From positions 21,068 to 85,067 of the forward strand of contig NZ_JARVKV010000022.1 in the NCBI RefSeq assembly GCF_029813835.1: a DNA stretch of 64,000 bases, given 5' to 3'. Under the pieces are notes generated by a model. The model did not search any database, was not told the DNA's origin, and saw only the letters and a program-made list of their open reading frames with translations. A program made the translations under genes and the position numbers. Shown here one piece after another: positions 16,348 through 25,017 of the stretch (position 1 is its first letter; the number at the start of each line of letters is the position of its first letter). Origin of the DNA: Streptomyces sp. DH37. Its GTDB lineage: Bacteria; Actinomycetota; Actinomycetes; Streptomycetales; Streptomycetaceae.

Positions 16348-17877
16348 CTATCCTCCTGTCACTTCTGCCACGCGGAGGTTCCTCAGCTCGCCGGTTCCCG
16401 CGACCGTCTTCGACGGGTACAGCATCTGGACCTGCACGGTCAGGCCGGCGCCCGGCTCGATCGTGTGCTTCCCGTCTCCGGGGGAGGCGAGAACGACCGA
16501 GCCGTTCTGGCCGTCCTCCTTCACCTGGTACCACTGCTGCTGGACCGGGTTGACCCTGGTTCCCTCGGGCACGTCGAAGCGGATTTCCCACTCCACGACC
16601 CGGTCCTGGTTGGCGCGCATCTTCAGGTTGCTGCTGACGACGTAGCCGAGGGCGTCCTCGGGCCACGTCTGCTGCCACTGGCCGGCGATTTCCTGGTCGA
16701 CGTTGGCCGGAGGGATCGTGACCTGTGTCCGTATCGAGTCGTGGTGCCGCAGCGCCGCGTTGGCCCGGGTGGGGGAGCTGATCAGCGCGGCGCAGGTCAT
16801 GGGGCCTTCGTACGCCGGATCGATCCTGCCGCTGAGCACGATCTGCGCCGAGCGGTCCACGGGGAGATCCACCGGCTGGTGCAGTCCGTCTGAGGTGGAG
16901 GCCGGGCCGCACACGGCTCCGTCCTTCGCCATGCACTCCACGCGCACGTCGGAGAGCTGGGTGGGGATGGTGCCTTCGACGAGGGCGTCGGGGGCGTCGT
17001 TGGGGCCGGAGTTGGACACGTTGACCAGGTAGTGGATGCGCTGCCCGGCGTCGGCCTGGGCGGGGCCCTCCATGTCCAGCGACATGTGGACCGGCAGCGC
17101 CACCTTCAGGTTCCTGATCTGGTGGGAGGCTGTGGCGCCGCCTGTGCTGGCGGAGAAGCCCAGCTTGAAGGTGGGGGGCATCTGCTGCTGTCCGGGCTGG
17201 TCCGTCAGCGGGTAGTCGTCGAGCAGAAGGGTGCCGTTGGGGTCGGCCGCGCTGGAGCGGCGGACGGTGAGACGGCCGTCGATGACGGAGATCTGGAGGT
17301 GCGCGCCCGCCTTCCAGTCGGCGCGGAAGCCGTTGGGGACCTGGACGCCGGTGAGCCACCTGAACCCCTCCGTTCCGCTGCCGGAACCGCGGACCCCCAG
17401 CATGTTGGAGCGGCTGCCGGGGCCGTTCGGACCGGCGAGGTCGGAGGCGAAGTTGCCGAAGTTGTCGAAGCCGACGCCGACGTATCCGCCGGTGACTCCC
17501 GGCTGGGGCGGCGCGGCGCGGCGTTCCATGGCGTAGCCGAGCCCTGCGCCGAGGCCACCGGGTTCGGTGGTGTACTGCCCGTCGATGAGGTAGACGCAGA
17601 AGCCGTCGCCCAGGCCGAAGGCCGGGTCGATTCCACCGGTCACGGCGAAGTCGAAGTCGATGGTCACCCCGAGTTTGGAACTGAACGCCTGGTCGAGGAT
17701 GGCGGTCCCGGCCTTGCTCTTCTGGTTCGGCGTGAGTTCAAGACTGCCGTTGAGCGCGGCGCTGCCCTTCAGTTTCCAGTGGGGGTTGGCGGTGTGCCCG
17801 GAAGTGAAGGACTCGATGATCGGGAACTCCACCTGACGTGCGGCCTTCGGTGCCCGAGAGGCGATCTGGGTGGTCAT
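16348..17877 (-). CDS. L-type lectin-like protein with DUF11-like and C-terminal beta domains
   Basis: A 509-residue protein. Residues about 15-250 look like a bacterial legume-type (L-type) lectin: FTSGHTANPHWKLKGSAALN, FDFAVTGGIDPAFGLGDGF, GYVGVGFDNFGNFAS, and a final strand KLGFSASTGGATASHQIRNL. Residues about 260-370 resemble a DUF11 surface-protein repeat (YLVNVSNSGPNDAPDALVEG). Residues about 400-509 form another beta-rich domain with WEIRFDVPEGTRVNPVQQQW. The start at 17877 has an AAGGCAGG ribosome site; the frame stays open upstream but reads as noise. No signal peptide or anchor is visible, which is odd for this architecture. It is transcribed alone and ends at a strong terminator. 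It may bind sugars; the ligand is not known. Confidence 0.75.
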   Translation of the reverse strand: MTTQIASRAPKAARQVEFPIIESFTSGHTANPHWKLKGSAALNGSLELTPNQKSKAGTAILDQAFSSKLGVTIDFDFAVTGGIDPAFGLGDGFCVYLIDGQYTTEPGGLGAGLGYAMERRAAPPQPGVTGGYVGVGFDNFGNFASDLAGPNGPGSRSNMLGVRGSGSGTEGFRWLTGVQVPNGFRADWKAGAHLQISVIDGRLTVRRSSAADPNGTLLLDDYPLTDQPGQQQMPPTFKLGFSASTGGATASHQIRNLKVALPVHMSLDMEGPAQADAGQRIHYLVNVSNSGPNDAPDALVEGTIPTQLSDVRVECMAKDGAVCGPASTSDGLHQPVDLPVDRSAQIVLSGRIDPAYEGPMTCAALISSPTRANAALRHHDSIRTQVTIPPANVDQEIAGQWQQTWPEDALGYVVSSNLKMRANQDRVVEWEIRFDVPEGTRVNPVQQQWYQVKEDGQNGSVVLASPGDGKHTIEPGAGLTVQVQMLYPSKTVAGTGELRNLRVAEVTGG

Positions 17878-18208
17878 GTGCACCTGCCTTCGACGTTGTC
17901 GGGTGATCTTCGGAACGCCCCGGCGGCCCATGCCGACGGGGCGGGACCACAGTGCGGAGTCACCAGGGACCATGACCCATAAACCGCTGCATTTTTCAAC
18001 AAAAAGGGCATAGAGGGATAGTGTTCGTGTCGGCCTTTGCTCCCGGCTGGATCTGGAGTGACGGTGGATCAACGAGTTCGGCGACCCCGACGTACTCCTC
18101 GGCCGTCCGGCGCTCACCGACCGCTGCGCCGTCTGCTCGGTCGACTCTGTCCGCCCCAGATGTGGCAGACCTCGGAGCCGGCCTGCCGCACGCGGGACGG
18201 AGCGCTGG

Positions 18209-18325
<117 letters not shown>

Positions 18326-18461
18326 CTCGTGTTTCTTCCCCGGGCCGGAGAGGGCCTCTCCCTCCGTGGTGGGCCGGTTGGCCGGGGAATGCTCGGGCGG
18401 CAGGGCGGAGGAGGCGGCCGTTGGCGGCGCAAGCCCCGTCTCGGGGGCGCGGGCATGCGGA

Positions 18462-18489
18462 AGGCCCCATCCGTCCACGGACGGGGCCT
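18462..18489. terminator. Hairpin, possible terminator
   Basis: AGGCCCC and TCCGT at 18462-18474 pair with ACGGA and GGGGCCT at 18477-18489 with one mismatch. No gene clearly ends here on either strand, so its role is uncertain. Confidence 0.4.
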
Positions 18490-18948
18490 CGAGGATTGCC
18501 GAGCCGGGTGCTTGGTGTGAAAGCTTCCGGGCGCGCTGAAGTCGCCCACCACTTCAGCGCTGGAGCCCTGGAACACGGAGGGTCCCTGACGCCTCATCCA
18601 CAGCAGCCGGGCAGCCTGTGCTTCTTAGGTCATGAAGGGGCTTCTACCCAAGGAGCAATGGCGGGTAAGGGGTCATTCCCATGAAGTGAAGGCGGGTGGG
18701 GTCGCTCCTGGCTGGACGATTCCGCCCCGTGCCGTCCTCGGTGTCCAGGAGCCCCCGCTGCGCTCCCGGTTTCTCCAACGCGGCGGTGCATTGGGCCGGG
18801 AGCTTGCGCAGGGTGAGTGCGAGGCTGCTCTGGCGAGCGAGGATGGTCGAGGAGCAGGCCGTGTCGCTCCGGAACAGCCCCTTAGCGGCGTGGCTGGGGA
18901 AGGGAAAAAGGCTGGAAGTGACGCAGGCGCGGGTGAGAGCTTGGTCTC

Positions 18949-19848
18949 ATGAGCACGATCGATGACGTCATCGCCCTGGCCGCCACCCACGGCTTGCACC
19001 TGTCCGCGCAGGACGCCACCGTGAACGAGGCGGGCCTGGACTACCGCGTCGTCATGGTCTCCGACGCGACCGACCGGAGGTGGGTGCTGCGCGTACCGCG
19101 CCGCGCCGACGTCTCCGAGGGCATGGCCGCCGAGACGCGCGTCCTCGACCTGGTCGCCCCCGTCCTGGCGGAGGACGGCGTCGCGGTCCCCGACTGGCAG
19201 GTTCGCTTCCCCGAGCTGATCGCCTACCCGGCCCTGCCCGGCGCCCCGGGCCTGACCCTGACCGACGCCGGGGAGCCCAACTGGCACATGGACCCCGCCA
19301 GCCCGGACTACGCCGAGCGCCTGGGGCGCCTGCTGGCCCGTCTGCACTCCATCACCCCGGAGCAGGCCGAGGCCGCGGGCGTCGAGGTCCGCACCCCGGC
19401 CCAGGTACGTCAGGCGTGGCGGGACGACGTCGCCCGCGTGAGCGAGGCCTTCACCGTCTCCCCCGCCCTGTCCGAGGCCTGGCAGGCCTGGCTCGAGGAC
19501 GACGCCTGCTGGCCCGAGCAGACCGTGATGACCCACGGCGAGATCTACCCCGCGCACGTGCTGTTCGACGAGGAGGGCGCGATCACCGGGGTCCTGGACT
19601 GGACCACCGCCCGCGTGGACGACCCCGCCCGTGACCTGTCCGCCCAGTACGGCGCCGCGGGCGAGGAGATGCTGCGGGCCACCCTCACCGCGTACGAGCA
19701 GGCGGGCGGGCACGTCCACCCCGGCCTGGCAGCCCAGGCGAAGCACCTGTGGGACGCCTCCCCGATCGGGTATGCCCTGTACGCGCTGACCACCGGCGCC
19801 GAGACCGACCTGGCCACCGCGGCGGCGATGCTGAACCCCGAGGCCTGA
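18949..19848 (+). CDS. mph: Macrolide 2'-phosphotransferase (Mph-like, APH family)
   Basis: A 299-residue kinase-fold enzyme like the Mph macrolide phosphotransferases, which inactivate 14- and 15-membered macrolides by phosphorylating the desosamine 2'-hydroxyl with GTP. The N-lobe has VVMVSDATDRRWVLRVPRR. The catalytic loop is MTHGEIYPAHVLFDEEG (196-212) and the metal-binding DFG-equivalent is D217 in GVLDWTTARVDDPARDL. The usual catalytic Asp of the HGD motif is Glu198. The gene has no obvious ribosome site upstream of the ATG and may be leaderless. It stands alone. Together with the glycosyltransferase at 32341-33519 and rph at 27730-30327 it makes this a resistance-rich segment. Confidence 0.85.
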   Translation: MSTIDDVIALAATHGLHLSAQDATVNEAGLDYRVVMVSDATDRRWVLRVPRRADVSEGMAAETRVLDLVAPVLAEDGVAVPDWQVRFPELIAYPALPGAPGLTLTDAGEPNWHMDPASPDYAERLGRLLARLHSITPEQAEAAGVEVRTPAQVRQAWRDDVARVSEAFTVSPALSEAWQAWLEDDACWPEQTVMTHGEIYPAHVLFDEEGAITGVLDWTTARVDDPARDLSAQYGAAGEEMLRATLTAYEQAGGHVHPGLAAQAKHLWDASPIGYALYALTTGAETDLATAAAMLNPEA

Positions 19849-20102
19849 TGCCCCGCCCGGTCCGACGACGGCGCACCGTCCGTAGCGCCCATCGGACGGC
19901 CAGGCCCATGGGTGGCCTACCGAAGCCAGGACTCGACCGCTGCGGCGGTCCCGCGGACCGTGCACCGGCCCTCGACCACGACGGCGACCGGGTCGACCGC
20001 CTGGTCGGTGGTCGCCTTCACGCGCTGGCCGCTGGCCCGGAAGGAGGCGCAGGCGGCCATCGCGCCTGAATCAGTGGTCTGGAACCGCAGCTCTGGCCCA
20101 TC

Positions 20103-20696
20103 ATGGGGCGGGTGAGGGTTCCTTCTCCGGACGAGGCCGGGGCCGCGCGTACCCCGGCGGGCCGGGAGCAGCGCCTGGCCGGCCAGCGGCACGCCGCCCA
20201 GCAGGGACCGCACCGGGACGCCGCCCCCTCGGCGCCCGGCGGGGGAGGGGAGCCCGCGACCGCACCTGGCGCCGGTGCGGTTCGGGTGCCGGGGCCGGAG
20301 CCTGACTGGCAGCCCGCGACCGTCCCGCCGTACCACGTGGGGAAGAACCCCGTCTCCCAGGTGAGCCCGTGGCAGTACGCGGCGAGCTTCTACCGGATCG
20401 TCGCCGGGCTGACGCCGCCGCTGGAGGCGGTCGCGGCCCGGCTGCGCCTGGAAGTGGAGCGCACCTGGGAGGAACTGGGCGAGGTGGACGTGGCCCTGTT
20501 CCGCATCCAGGGCGCGGAGTTCGCCCTCAGCCGGTTCGTGCACCACGAGGAGCCCCGCCTGTTCGTGTGGCTGAACCGCTCGCAGCGCGACGCCGAAGCG
20601 GCTCTGGACCTCCTCCTCGGCACGCTCGGGGTGGGCCGTGAGGCCGTGGCCTTCATCGAGGACCAGGCAGACGACCCGTCCGGCACGCCCGGCTGA
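20103..20696 (+). CDS. Conserved hypothetical protein
   Basis: A 197-residue soluble protein. The first 65 residues are low-complexity Ala/Gly/Pro; the rest is well ordered with WQYAASFYRIVAGLTPPLE and VALFRIQGAEFALSRFVHH and LFVWLNRSQRDAEAALDLLL. The true start may be downstream of 20103. It converges with the PCMT-like methyltransferase gene. I do not recognise the family and no catalytic motif is visible. Confidence 0.6.
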   Translation: MGRVRVPSPDEAGAARTPAGREQRLAGQRHAAQQGPHRDAAPSAPGGGGEPATAPGAGAVRVPGPEPDWQPATVPPYHVGKNPVSQVSPWQYAASFYRIVAGLTPPLEAVAARLRLEVERTWEELGEVDVALFRIQGAEFALSRFVHHEEPRLFVWLNRSQRDAEAALDLLLGTLGVGREAVAFIEDQADDPSGTPG

Positions 20697-20796
20697 CCCC
20701 TTCCCGCCTCCGGTGACACCCGGCGCACGGCCACGAGGCCACAGCGGACGGCCCGCCGCGCCCGGCACAGCAACTCCACGACAGCCGCTCGCGAGG

Positions 20797-21939
20797 TCAG
20801 TACACCGCCGCGGGTGTCAGCGGCTGCCAGCGGGGGCCGCTCGGGTCGCCGCTCCAGATCCACTGCTCCTCTGGTGTGCGGGTGAGGCCGAAGTCGTACA
20901 GCCCCGGGGCGCCGCGTCGCTCCCACACCGTCCAGGCCCCCAGCACCTCGTCGGCCAGGTGGCGGGGTCCGCCCTGGTAGGCCACGGCCGCCGGACCGGG
21001 GCCGGGAGGGGAGACCACGGTGGCCCAGGAGGAGCGGCCGTCGTGCAGCCACGCGGTCACCCCGCCTCCGTCGCCGATCTCGGTGGTGATGTGCACCTCG
21101 GGCAGCAGCACCCGCAGCGCGAACAGCAGGTGCCCGCCCTCCGGCCCGGCCAAGGCATCCAGGGAGCGGGGGAAAGGTCCCTCGGCTTTCAGGGGGTGTT
21201 GGTCGCGGATGCGGTGGAACGGGGCGCCCTGGCCGGTGCCGCGGGCGGGCATGAACATCCCCAGCCCCTGCATCCACCCCGACGCCGAGCGCCCGTCGGC
21301 GGCGACGGTGAGGGCGACGTGTCCCAGTCGCCCCCAGGGGGTGACGATCCGCCCACCGGGCCGCGTCTGCTCCACCCACGCCCACGGCACCTCATCGACC
21401 GCATAGGTGGCGATCACCCGGTCGTACGGGCCGCCCTGCGCCCATCCGGCCGTACCGTCCCCGACCCGCACCTCCACCCGGGCGCCGGCCGCCGCCAGCC
21501 GCGCCTCGGCGTCCGCGGCCAGGGACGCGTCGACCTCGACGGAGGTGACCCGGCCCGGTCCGGTGCGGGCGGCCAGCAGGGCGGCGTTCCAGCCCGTCCC
21601 GCAGCCCAGCTCCAGCACCCGGTGCCCGTTCTCCAGCCACAGGCAGTCGAGCATGCCGGTCACCACCGCCACGCACGACAGGCTGGAGGAGGGGAGTCCA
21701 TCGGTGACCTGGGTGACGGTGGCGGCGTCCGGTCCCGGATACACCGCGGCTGCCCACCGCTCGGGCTCGGCGTCGCGCTCCACCACCTGATAGGCGTCCC
21801 CGTCCCAGATCCACACCCGGTCTGGGGCGAAGCGGTGCCGCGGGCAGGTCTCCAGCACCGCGGGGCGGATCCACGGCGACTCCTCGTCCGGCCACCGCAC
21901 CGTTGCGGCCAGTTCCCGCAGCCTGTCGTCGATGTCCAC
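20797..21939 (-). CDS. PCMT-like (protein-L-isoaspartate type) O-methyltransferase
   Basis: A 380-residue SAM-dependent methyltransferase. Residues about 75-215 match protein-L-isoaspartate methyltransferases: VTQVTDGLPSSSLSCVAVV, motif I VLELGCGTG (108-116), VTSVEVDASLA, and GPYDRVIATYAVDEVPWAWV followed by QTRPGGRIVTPWG. N-terminal residues WPDEESPWIRPAVLETCPRH and an unassigned C-terminal third of about 160 residues make it longer than a housekeeping PCMT (about 220). This longer type is common in Streptomyces and includes the methyltransferases tied to lanthipeptide and FxLD-type peptides, but no such precursor is visible next to it. A decayed copy lies at 43072-43759. Confidence 0.8.
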   Translation of the reverse strand: MDIDDRLRELAATVRWPDEESPWIRPAVLETCPRHRFAPDRVWIWDGDAYQVVERDAEPERWAAAVYPGPDAATVTQVTDGLPSSSLSCVAVVTGMLDCLWLENGHRVLELGCGTGWNAALLAARTGPGRVTSVEVDASLAADAEARLAAAGARVEVRVGDGTAGWAQGGPYDRVIATYAVDEVPWAWVEQTRPGGRIVTPWGRLGHVALTVAADGRSASGWMQGLGMFMPARGTGQGAPFHRIRDQHPLKAEGPFPRSLDALAGPEGGHLLFALRVLLPEVHITTEIGDGGGVTAWLHDGRSSWATVVSPPGPGPAAVAYQGGPRHLADEVLGAWTVWERRGAPGLYDFGLTRTPEEQWIWSGDPSGPRWQPLTPAAVY

Positions 21940-22243
21940 GGCTAGCGCCGGTGGGTACCGGTGGGCGGGGGAGGGTCGGGTACCTTGCCGTCGGAGTTCC
22001 CCGGCGGCGGCGTGCCCTGCGACGGGTCCGGATCCGGCTTCCGGTGCTCACCCACAGCGTCCTCCCGTAGCGAGACGGTGACGCCCCATCATGGCCCAGC
22101 ATCCGATCTCGGGGCCGTCAGATCCGCAGATCCGGTCGATAGCCCCTGCCGGTCAGAAGCGACCCGCCAAGCCCCCGTCCGGCCCCGGAACCGCCCGGCA
22201 AGCCAGCACCGCCCACCCGCCGCCTTCCGCACCCCACAGCCCC

Positions 22244-22417
22244 GGCCTGCGCCTGCTCCAGCTCGTCTCCGACGAGGGCCACCGCCGCATGATCGGCGCC
22301 CAGCTCAACGTCACCGGAGCTCGCCACCGTCTCGCCCGGAAGATCTTCGTCGGACAGTGTGACGAACTACGTCAGCACTACCGTGCGGGTACGGAGGATC
22401 AGCTCGGCGCCCTCGGC
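22244..22417 (+). pseudogene. Tn3-family transposase fragment
   Basis: The frame reads GLRLLQLVSDEGHRRMIGAQ, then TGARHRLARKIFVGQCDEL and HYRAGTEDQLGALG, a conserved segment near the C-terminus of Tn3-family TnpA (RHALAR-IF-G--GELR-RYR-G-EDQLGALG). Both ends are lost. It lies just beyond the end of the deformylase gene. Confidence 0.85.
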
Positions 22418-22489
22418 AGGAAGACGGGAACGACGCACAGCCGCTGAGCGGTGGGCCGGAACCGAAAGCCGGGTCTGGAAGAACGCCGG

Positions 22490-23149
22490 TCACTTCCCGA
22501 GCCGCTTCGCCGCGGCGGCCCTCCGGGCGAACACCTTGCCCTGGGAGTCCTGCATCTCCCGGAGCGCAGCTTTCCGTTCCTTCTGCGCGAGCCGGTCCAG
22601 ATACAGGTGGCCGTGCAGGTGATCGATTTCGTGCTGCAGGCACCGGGCGAAGTACCCCCCGCCTTCGATCACCAGAGGATTGCCGTCCTTGTCGAGGCCC
22701 CGGACGACCGCACGGTCGAGGCGGGGCACCACGCGGTAGGGGCCTGGAACGGACAGGCACCCCTCGGGTTCCTCCACCAGGCGGCGGCCGTCGGCGGACA
22801 CTTCCTCAAGAACCGGGTTGGCGATGTGCCCGACATGACGCACACCCCACTCGTCCGTGATGTCCCACACGAACAGTTGCAGATCCACATCCACCTGGTT
22901 GGCGGCCAGCCCAGCGCCCTCCGCGACCTGGTTGGTGGCGAACATGTCGTCGATCAGCCTCGCCAGCTCCACCGTGCCGAACTCAGTCACCTCCCGGCAC
23001 CGGCGGCGCAGGATCTCCTCCCCGACCACGGTGATCCTGCGAACCGCACCGCGTTCCACCTCCGGCGCGAGCCGTGGGTAGGACTCGACGGGTTTGCCCT
23101 GCACCCGGACCCGGCGATCTGGCACCGTGTCACCGAACCCAACAGCCAC
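22490..23149 (-). CDS. def: Peptide deformylase
   Basis: A 219-residue metallo-hydrolase that removes the formyl group from nascent proteins. The three signature motifs are complete: GAGLAANQV, EGCLSVPG (metal Cys) and QHEIDHLHG (metal His pair and catalytic Glu). The GTG start has a GGAAAGGG ribosome site. An N-terminal extension of about 35 residues precedes the usual start of the fold. This is likely an accessory deformylase rather than the housekeeping gene, because it lies among Tn3-type remnants, is not next to fmt, and shares a control region with an ArsR-like regulator. Extra deformylases can give resistance to deformylase inhibitors such as actinonin; that link is inference. Confidence 0.93.
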   Translation of the reverse strand: MAVGFGDTVPDRRVRVQGKPVESYPRLAPEVERGAVRRITVVGEEILRRRCREVTEFGTVELARLIDDMFATNQVAEGAGLAANQVDVDLQLFVWDITDEWGVRHVGHIANPVLEEVSADGRRLVEEPEGCLSVPGPYRVVPRLDRAVVRGLDKDGNPLVIEGGGYFARCLQHEIDHLHGHLYLDRLAQKERKAALREMQDSQGKVFARRAAAAKRLGK

Positions 23150-23222
23150 GAACCATCAACCCTTTCCGTGCAGCTCCTCGGCCACTGGACTTCGATGGCG
23201 GAGGACTCGTCGCTTGCCAAGG

Positions 23223-23251
23223 ACTTTGCAAAGTAGCAGACTTTGCAAAAT
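23223..23251. promoter_or_regulatory. Two-copy operator between def and the ArsR-like gene
   Basis: A perfect 12-bp palindrome ACTTTGCAAAGT (23223-23234) is followed 17 bases on by ACTTTGCAAAAT (23240-23251), one base off. The second copy overlaps the ATG of the regulator gene, which suggests autoregulation and shared control of the divergent deformylase gene. Confidence 0.8.
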
Positions 23252-23873
23252 GAGTGATGGAAACCGTCGAGTTGAAGCCGCAAGGGCCCTGCACAGCCGG
23301 GCCCGCCAGCTTCTGCCCGACCACCCCGTGCGTGTCGCCCTGCTTGACCTGCTTGCCGAAGTCGGCACCCTCACCTCCACCGAGGCCGCCGCCCGCCTCG
23401 GGCACAGCTCCGGCCTGTGCTCCTTCCACCTGCGCCAGCTCGCCCGGTACGGCCTCATCGAAGAAGCCCCCCACCGAGGAGGCCGAGCCCGGCCCTGGCG
23501 ACTGCGATGGGACACTCCCCACCCCACAGGGCAGGAAGAACCCGAGGAATTCACCACCCTCACCCGGGACCTGGAGGACGAGAGCTACCAGCACTGGCTG
23601 TCCCACCGGGACCAGGCGCCGGCCGAGTGGCGGCAGGAGGAGTCCTTCAGCACCGTGCTCCACCTCACCCCGGCCGAAACGGCCGAACTCGCCACTTCCA
23701 TCCGCCGCCTCCTCGACGGCTACCGCAACCGGGAAGACCACCCCGCCACGCGCCCGCCCAACGCCGTGGCCGTAGCTGCAGTCACCCGGCTGTTTCCGCT
23801 TCTCGACGCGCATCGCCAAGCGCCGCCGCGGCCTGTGCAAGGCAATGGCGTTGACGAATCGACCGATCCCTGA
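23250..23873 (+). CDS. ArsR-type winged-helix transcriptional regulator
   Basis: A 207-residue regulator. Residues about 20-90 form the winged helix: HPVRVALLDLLAEVGTLTS, TEAAARLGHSSGLCSFHLRQ, LARYGLIEEAPHRGGRARPW. The C-terminal 110 residues resemble the effector part of the larger ArsR/GntR-like Streptomyces regulators, with LTPAETAELATSIRRLLDGY. The start is set at the ATG overlapping the second operator copy; there is no ribosome site in front of it, so the transcript may be leaderless. It is divergent from def across a 100-base gap. No metal-binding cysteine pair of classical ArsR is seen, so it probably senses an organic ligand. Confidence 0.85.
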   Translation: MSDGNRRVEAARALHSRARQLLPDHPVRVALLDLLAEVGTLTSTEAAARLGHSSGLCSFHLRQLARYGLIEEAPHRGGRARPWRLRWDTPHPTGQEEPEEFTTLTRDLEDESYQHWLSHRDQAPAEWRQEESFSTVLHLTPAETAELATSIRRLLDGYRNREDHPATRPPNAVAVAAVTRLFPLLDAHRQAPPRPVQGNGVDESTDP

Positions 23874-24058
23874 ACAAGGTTGCCGAGCGGCGGCTCGCGG
23901 CCGGATCGATGCCGGATCGTGTGCGAGAAACGGTGTCAAAAGTCGGCATGCTCGAAAACCTGCGAGGCACCTTCTTCCGTACGATCTCGCAGGTGCGGAC
24001 GCCTCCGGAAGGCGACACCGCCGACCTTCTCGCCCCAGTCCCCGCCGTGTGCGGTGCG

Positions 24059-24127
24059 CTCGTCGAGTACGCCCGCGTCTCAACCCAGGGACGGTTGCTC
24101 GACCGACAGGTTCACGCCCTCACCCGA
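24059..24127 (+). pseudogene. Serine resolvase N-terminal fragment
   Basis: LVEYARVSTQGRLLDRQVHA followed by LTR is the start of a Tn3-type serine resolvase, including the catalytic serine region (YARVST). The frame loses similarity right after. Together with the Tn3 transposase fragment at 22244-22417 it brackets def and its regulator. Confidence 0.8.
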
Positions 24128-24348
24128 TGCTGCCCGTCTCCCCGGAGCTGCTCCCCGCACGCGCGGGGAGGGCCCCTCCCCGTCGCAGAACGATCCGGGC
24201 GTCCCGGGCTGCCCAGATCAGGGTCCGAGGTGCACGGCGGCAGGCCGCCGATGCAGCCGATGCCGGGGCGGTGGAAGAGGTCGCGGGCGACGCGAACCCG
24301 ATCTTCGATCAGTCACGACAGCCGTAAGCCGTGGTCTTCGTGGTGGGT

Positions 24349-25017
24349 TCAGCTCCGTCGGAGCGCAGGGCGGTGTTCACTATCGGCCGCGACCGGCACC
24401 GGACCCGGACTGAGGTGCGCGGGGTGGCTACCACCGGAGCCGTGGCGTTCGGCGATCAGCCGCCTGCGATGGCGGCTGCGGCGGACGGCGGTGACGAGGA
24501 CGAGGACAGCGCAGATGCCGATCCCGAAGGTGGGGAGAGCGATGGCCAGTACCAGCCAGCCCGCGAACGCGAGAATGCCTCCGGAGTCCCCGATGGCGTA
24601 CTTGGAGAGCCCGTGGGACGAACAGGTGACCTCGTAGACGCCTGCTCGTGGCACGTCGATGGTGTGGAGCGGATTCCAGGTCTCGTCGCGGGTGAGGAAC
24701 ACGTCGATTCCCGGGTCGGTAAGACCGGGGTCGCCCGGCCCGGTGATGCTGCACTCCGGGGCGGCCGACGGGCCGAATTCCCGGTCCCTGATCCAGATCG
24801 CCTTCTCGCTCTCCGGATCGAGCCGCAGGGCGACGGTGTCACCGTTGGCGAAGTGGTGGTCGGTGTCCACCGCGTCGATCACGTCGTAGAACCGGTACAC
24901 ACCGATGACCGCACCCAACACGATCAGTACGACGGCGATCGAGGCCGCTATGGCATACCAGTGACGGCCGGGCCGGAAGTCGTTCGCCGGTGTCTGCGGC
25001 GGCGTGAAGGGCTGCAT
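24349..25017 (-). CDS. Two-pass membrane protein of unknown function
   Basis: A 222-residue protein. The N-terminal cytoplasmic tail is followed by a membrane segment at residues 22-44 (YAIAASIAVVLIVLGAVIGV). An external domain of about 95 residues holds two cysteines (ECSITGPGD and EVTCSSHGLSKYAIGD). A second membrane segment lies at about 150-178 (ILAFAGWLVLAIALP), and a basic tail follows. The layout recalls small actinobacterial proteins that display a domain between two helices. It has no recognisable partner. Confidence 0.75.
   Translation of the reverse strand: MQPFTPPQTPANDFRPGRHWYAIAASIAVVLIVLGAVIGVYRFYDVIDAVDTDHHFANGDTVALRLDPESEKAIWIRDREFGPSAAPECSITGPGDPGLTDPGIDVFLTRDETWNPLHTIDVPRAGVYEVTCSSHGLSKYAIGDSGGILAFAGWLVLAIALPTFGIGICAVLVLVTAVRRSRHRRRLIAERHGSGGSHPAHLSPGPVPVAADSEHRPALRRS

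Noticed and set aside
20797..21939. PCMT-like gene as part of an FxLD or lanthipeptide-type RiPP cluster
   Set aside because: No precursor with the expected motif and no lanthipeptide synthetase lie next to it, and the neighbouring 20103-20696 protein does not look like a precursor.
24146..24180. Sequence CTCCCCGCACGCGCGGGGAG resembling a type I-E CRISPR repeat
   Set aside because: Only one copy occurs, with no spacers or cas genes nearby. A short GC-rich hairpin is expected by chance at this base composition.
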